Assembly (NCBI GenBank): GCA_011525695.1
Contig: WYBX01000138.1
Coordinates: 1-64,000 of the forward strand
Source of the DNA: Verrucomicrobiia bacterium
GTDB taxonomy: Bacteria > Verrucomicrobiota > Verrucomicrobiia > Opitutales > Opitutaceae
Direction of reading: 5' to 3'
Length of the DNA stretch: 64,000 nt
Positions 63,961 through 64,000 of the stretch are shown here, in pieces (position 1 is the first letter of the stretch; each line of letters starts with the position of its first letter). The position numbers and the translations under genes were made by a program. The notes beneath the pieces were generated by a model. It was not told the DNA's origin, ran no database searches, and saw only the letters and a list, made by a program, of their open reading frames with translations.

Positions 63961-64000
63961 TAAAACGGTCTGCCGCCGCGGCACCGGCGGGTTAACGCCT

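Overview
The window looks like a chromosomal segment of a GC-rich member of the Verrucomicrobiota, probably Opitutaceae-like. This is inferred from gene content: several exported sulfatases, many Tat-signal oxidoreductases and isomerases, a FecI/FecR/TonB-receptor unit whose receptor carries an SPFEV-type plug leader, and intergenic GC-rich palindromic repeats. No database search was possible, so the taxonomic call is an inference. I see no phage genes, transposase or CRISPR array.

Layout. 1-422: palindromic repeats downstream of recN. 423-10359 (mostly minus): recN, then a polyol-utilisation cluster (mannitol-type dehydrogenase, zinc-type polyol dehydrogenase, and a binding-protein ABC importer) interrupted by a vapBC toxin-antitoxin pair on the opposite strand and by a repeat array. 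10457-10550: tRNA-Ser(GCU). 10602-14923: RND efflux pump and lipoprotein adaptor. 15024-16586: gcvT-gcvH. 16771-18928: divergent Tat-exported isomerase-like protein and aldo/keto reductase. 18944-19780: AraC-type regulator. 19860-30158 (plus): a tightly coupled operon for corrinoid-dependent methyl transfer to tetrahydrofolate. 30050-46804 (minus): a polysaccharide/sulfate-ester locus with an ECF sigma factor, FecR, a TonB receptor with an STN domain, four sulfatases, a PQQ/haem dehydrogenase, an isomerase-like protein and a large exported protein. 46913-50439: hybrid histidine kinase, MFS transporter, HD-domain protein. 50519-57497: pectate lyase coupled to a second RND pump, and an oligogalacturonate-lyase-like protein. 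57528-57628: repeats. 57858-63888: polyphosphate:AMP phosphotransferase, universal stress protein, aminotransferase, phosphoglycerate mutase and two small unknowns.

The most interesting system is 19860-30158. A UroD-family methyltransferase, a corrinoid protein, a MeTr-type pterin methyltransferase, a MetF-like reductase fused to a cysteine-rich MetV-like tail, an ASKHA/2Fe-2S corrinoid activator and a MetH-reactivation-domain-like protein form a complete route from an unknown methyl donor to methylene-tetrahydrofolate. An amidohydrolase and an enolase-superfamily enzyme could process the demethylated product. Three small proteins of unknown function sit between the activator and the enolase-like enzyme. 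They include a 45-residue peptide whose start and stop codons both overlap its neighbours. The UroD-family enzyme lacks the usual His-x-Cys zinc motif, so its substrate is likely not one of the standard ones.

Translational coupling by 4-base start/stop overlaps is very common here, and most predicted operons use it.
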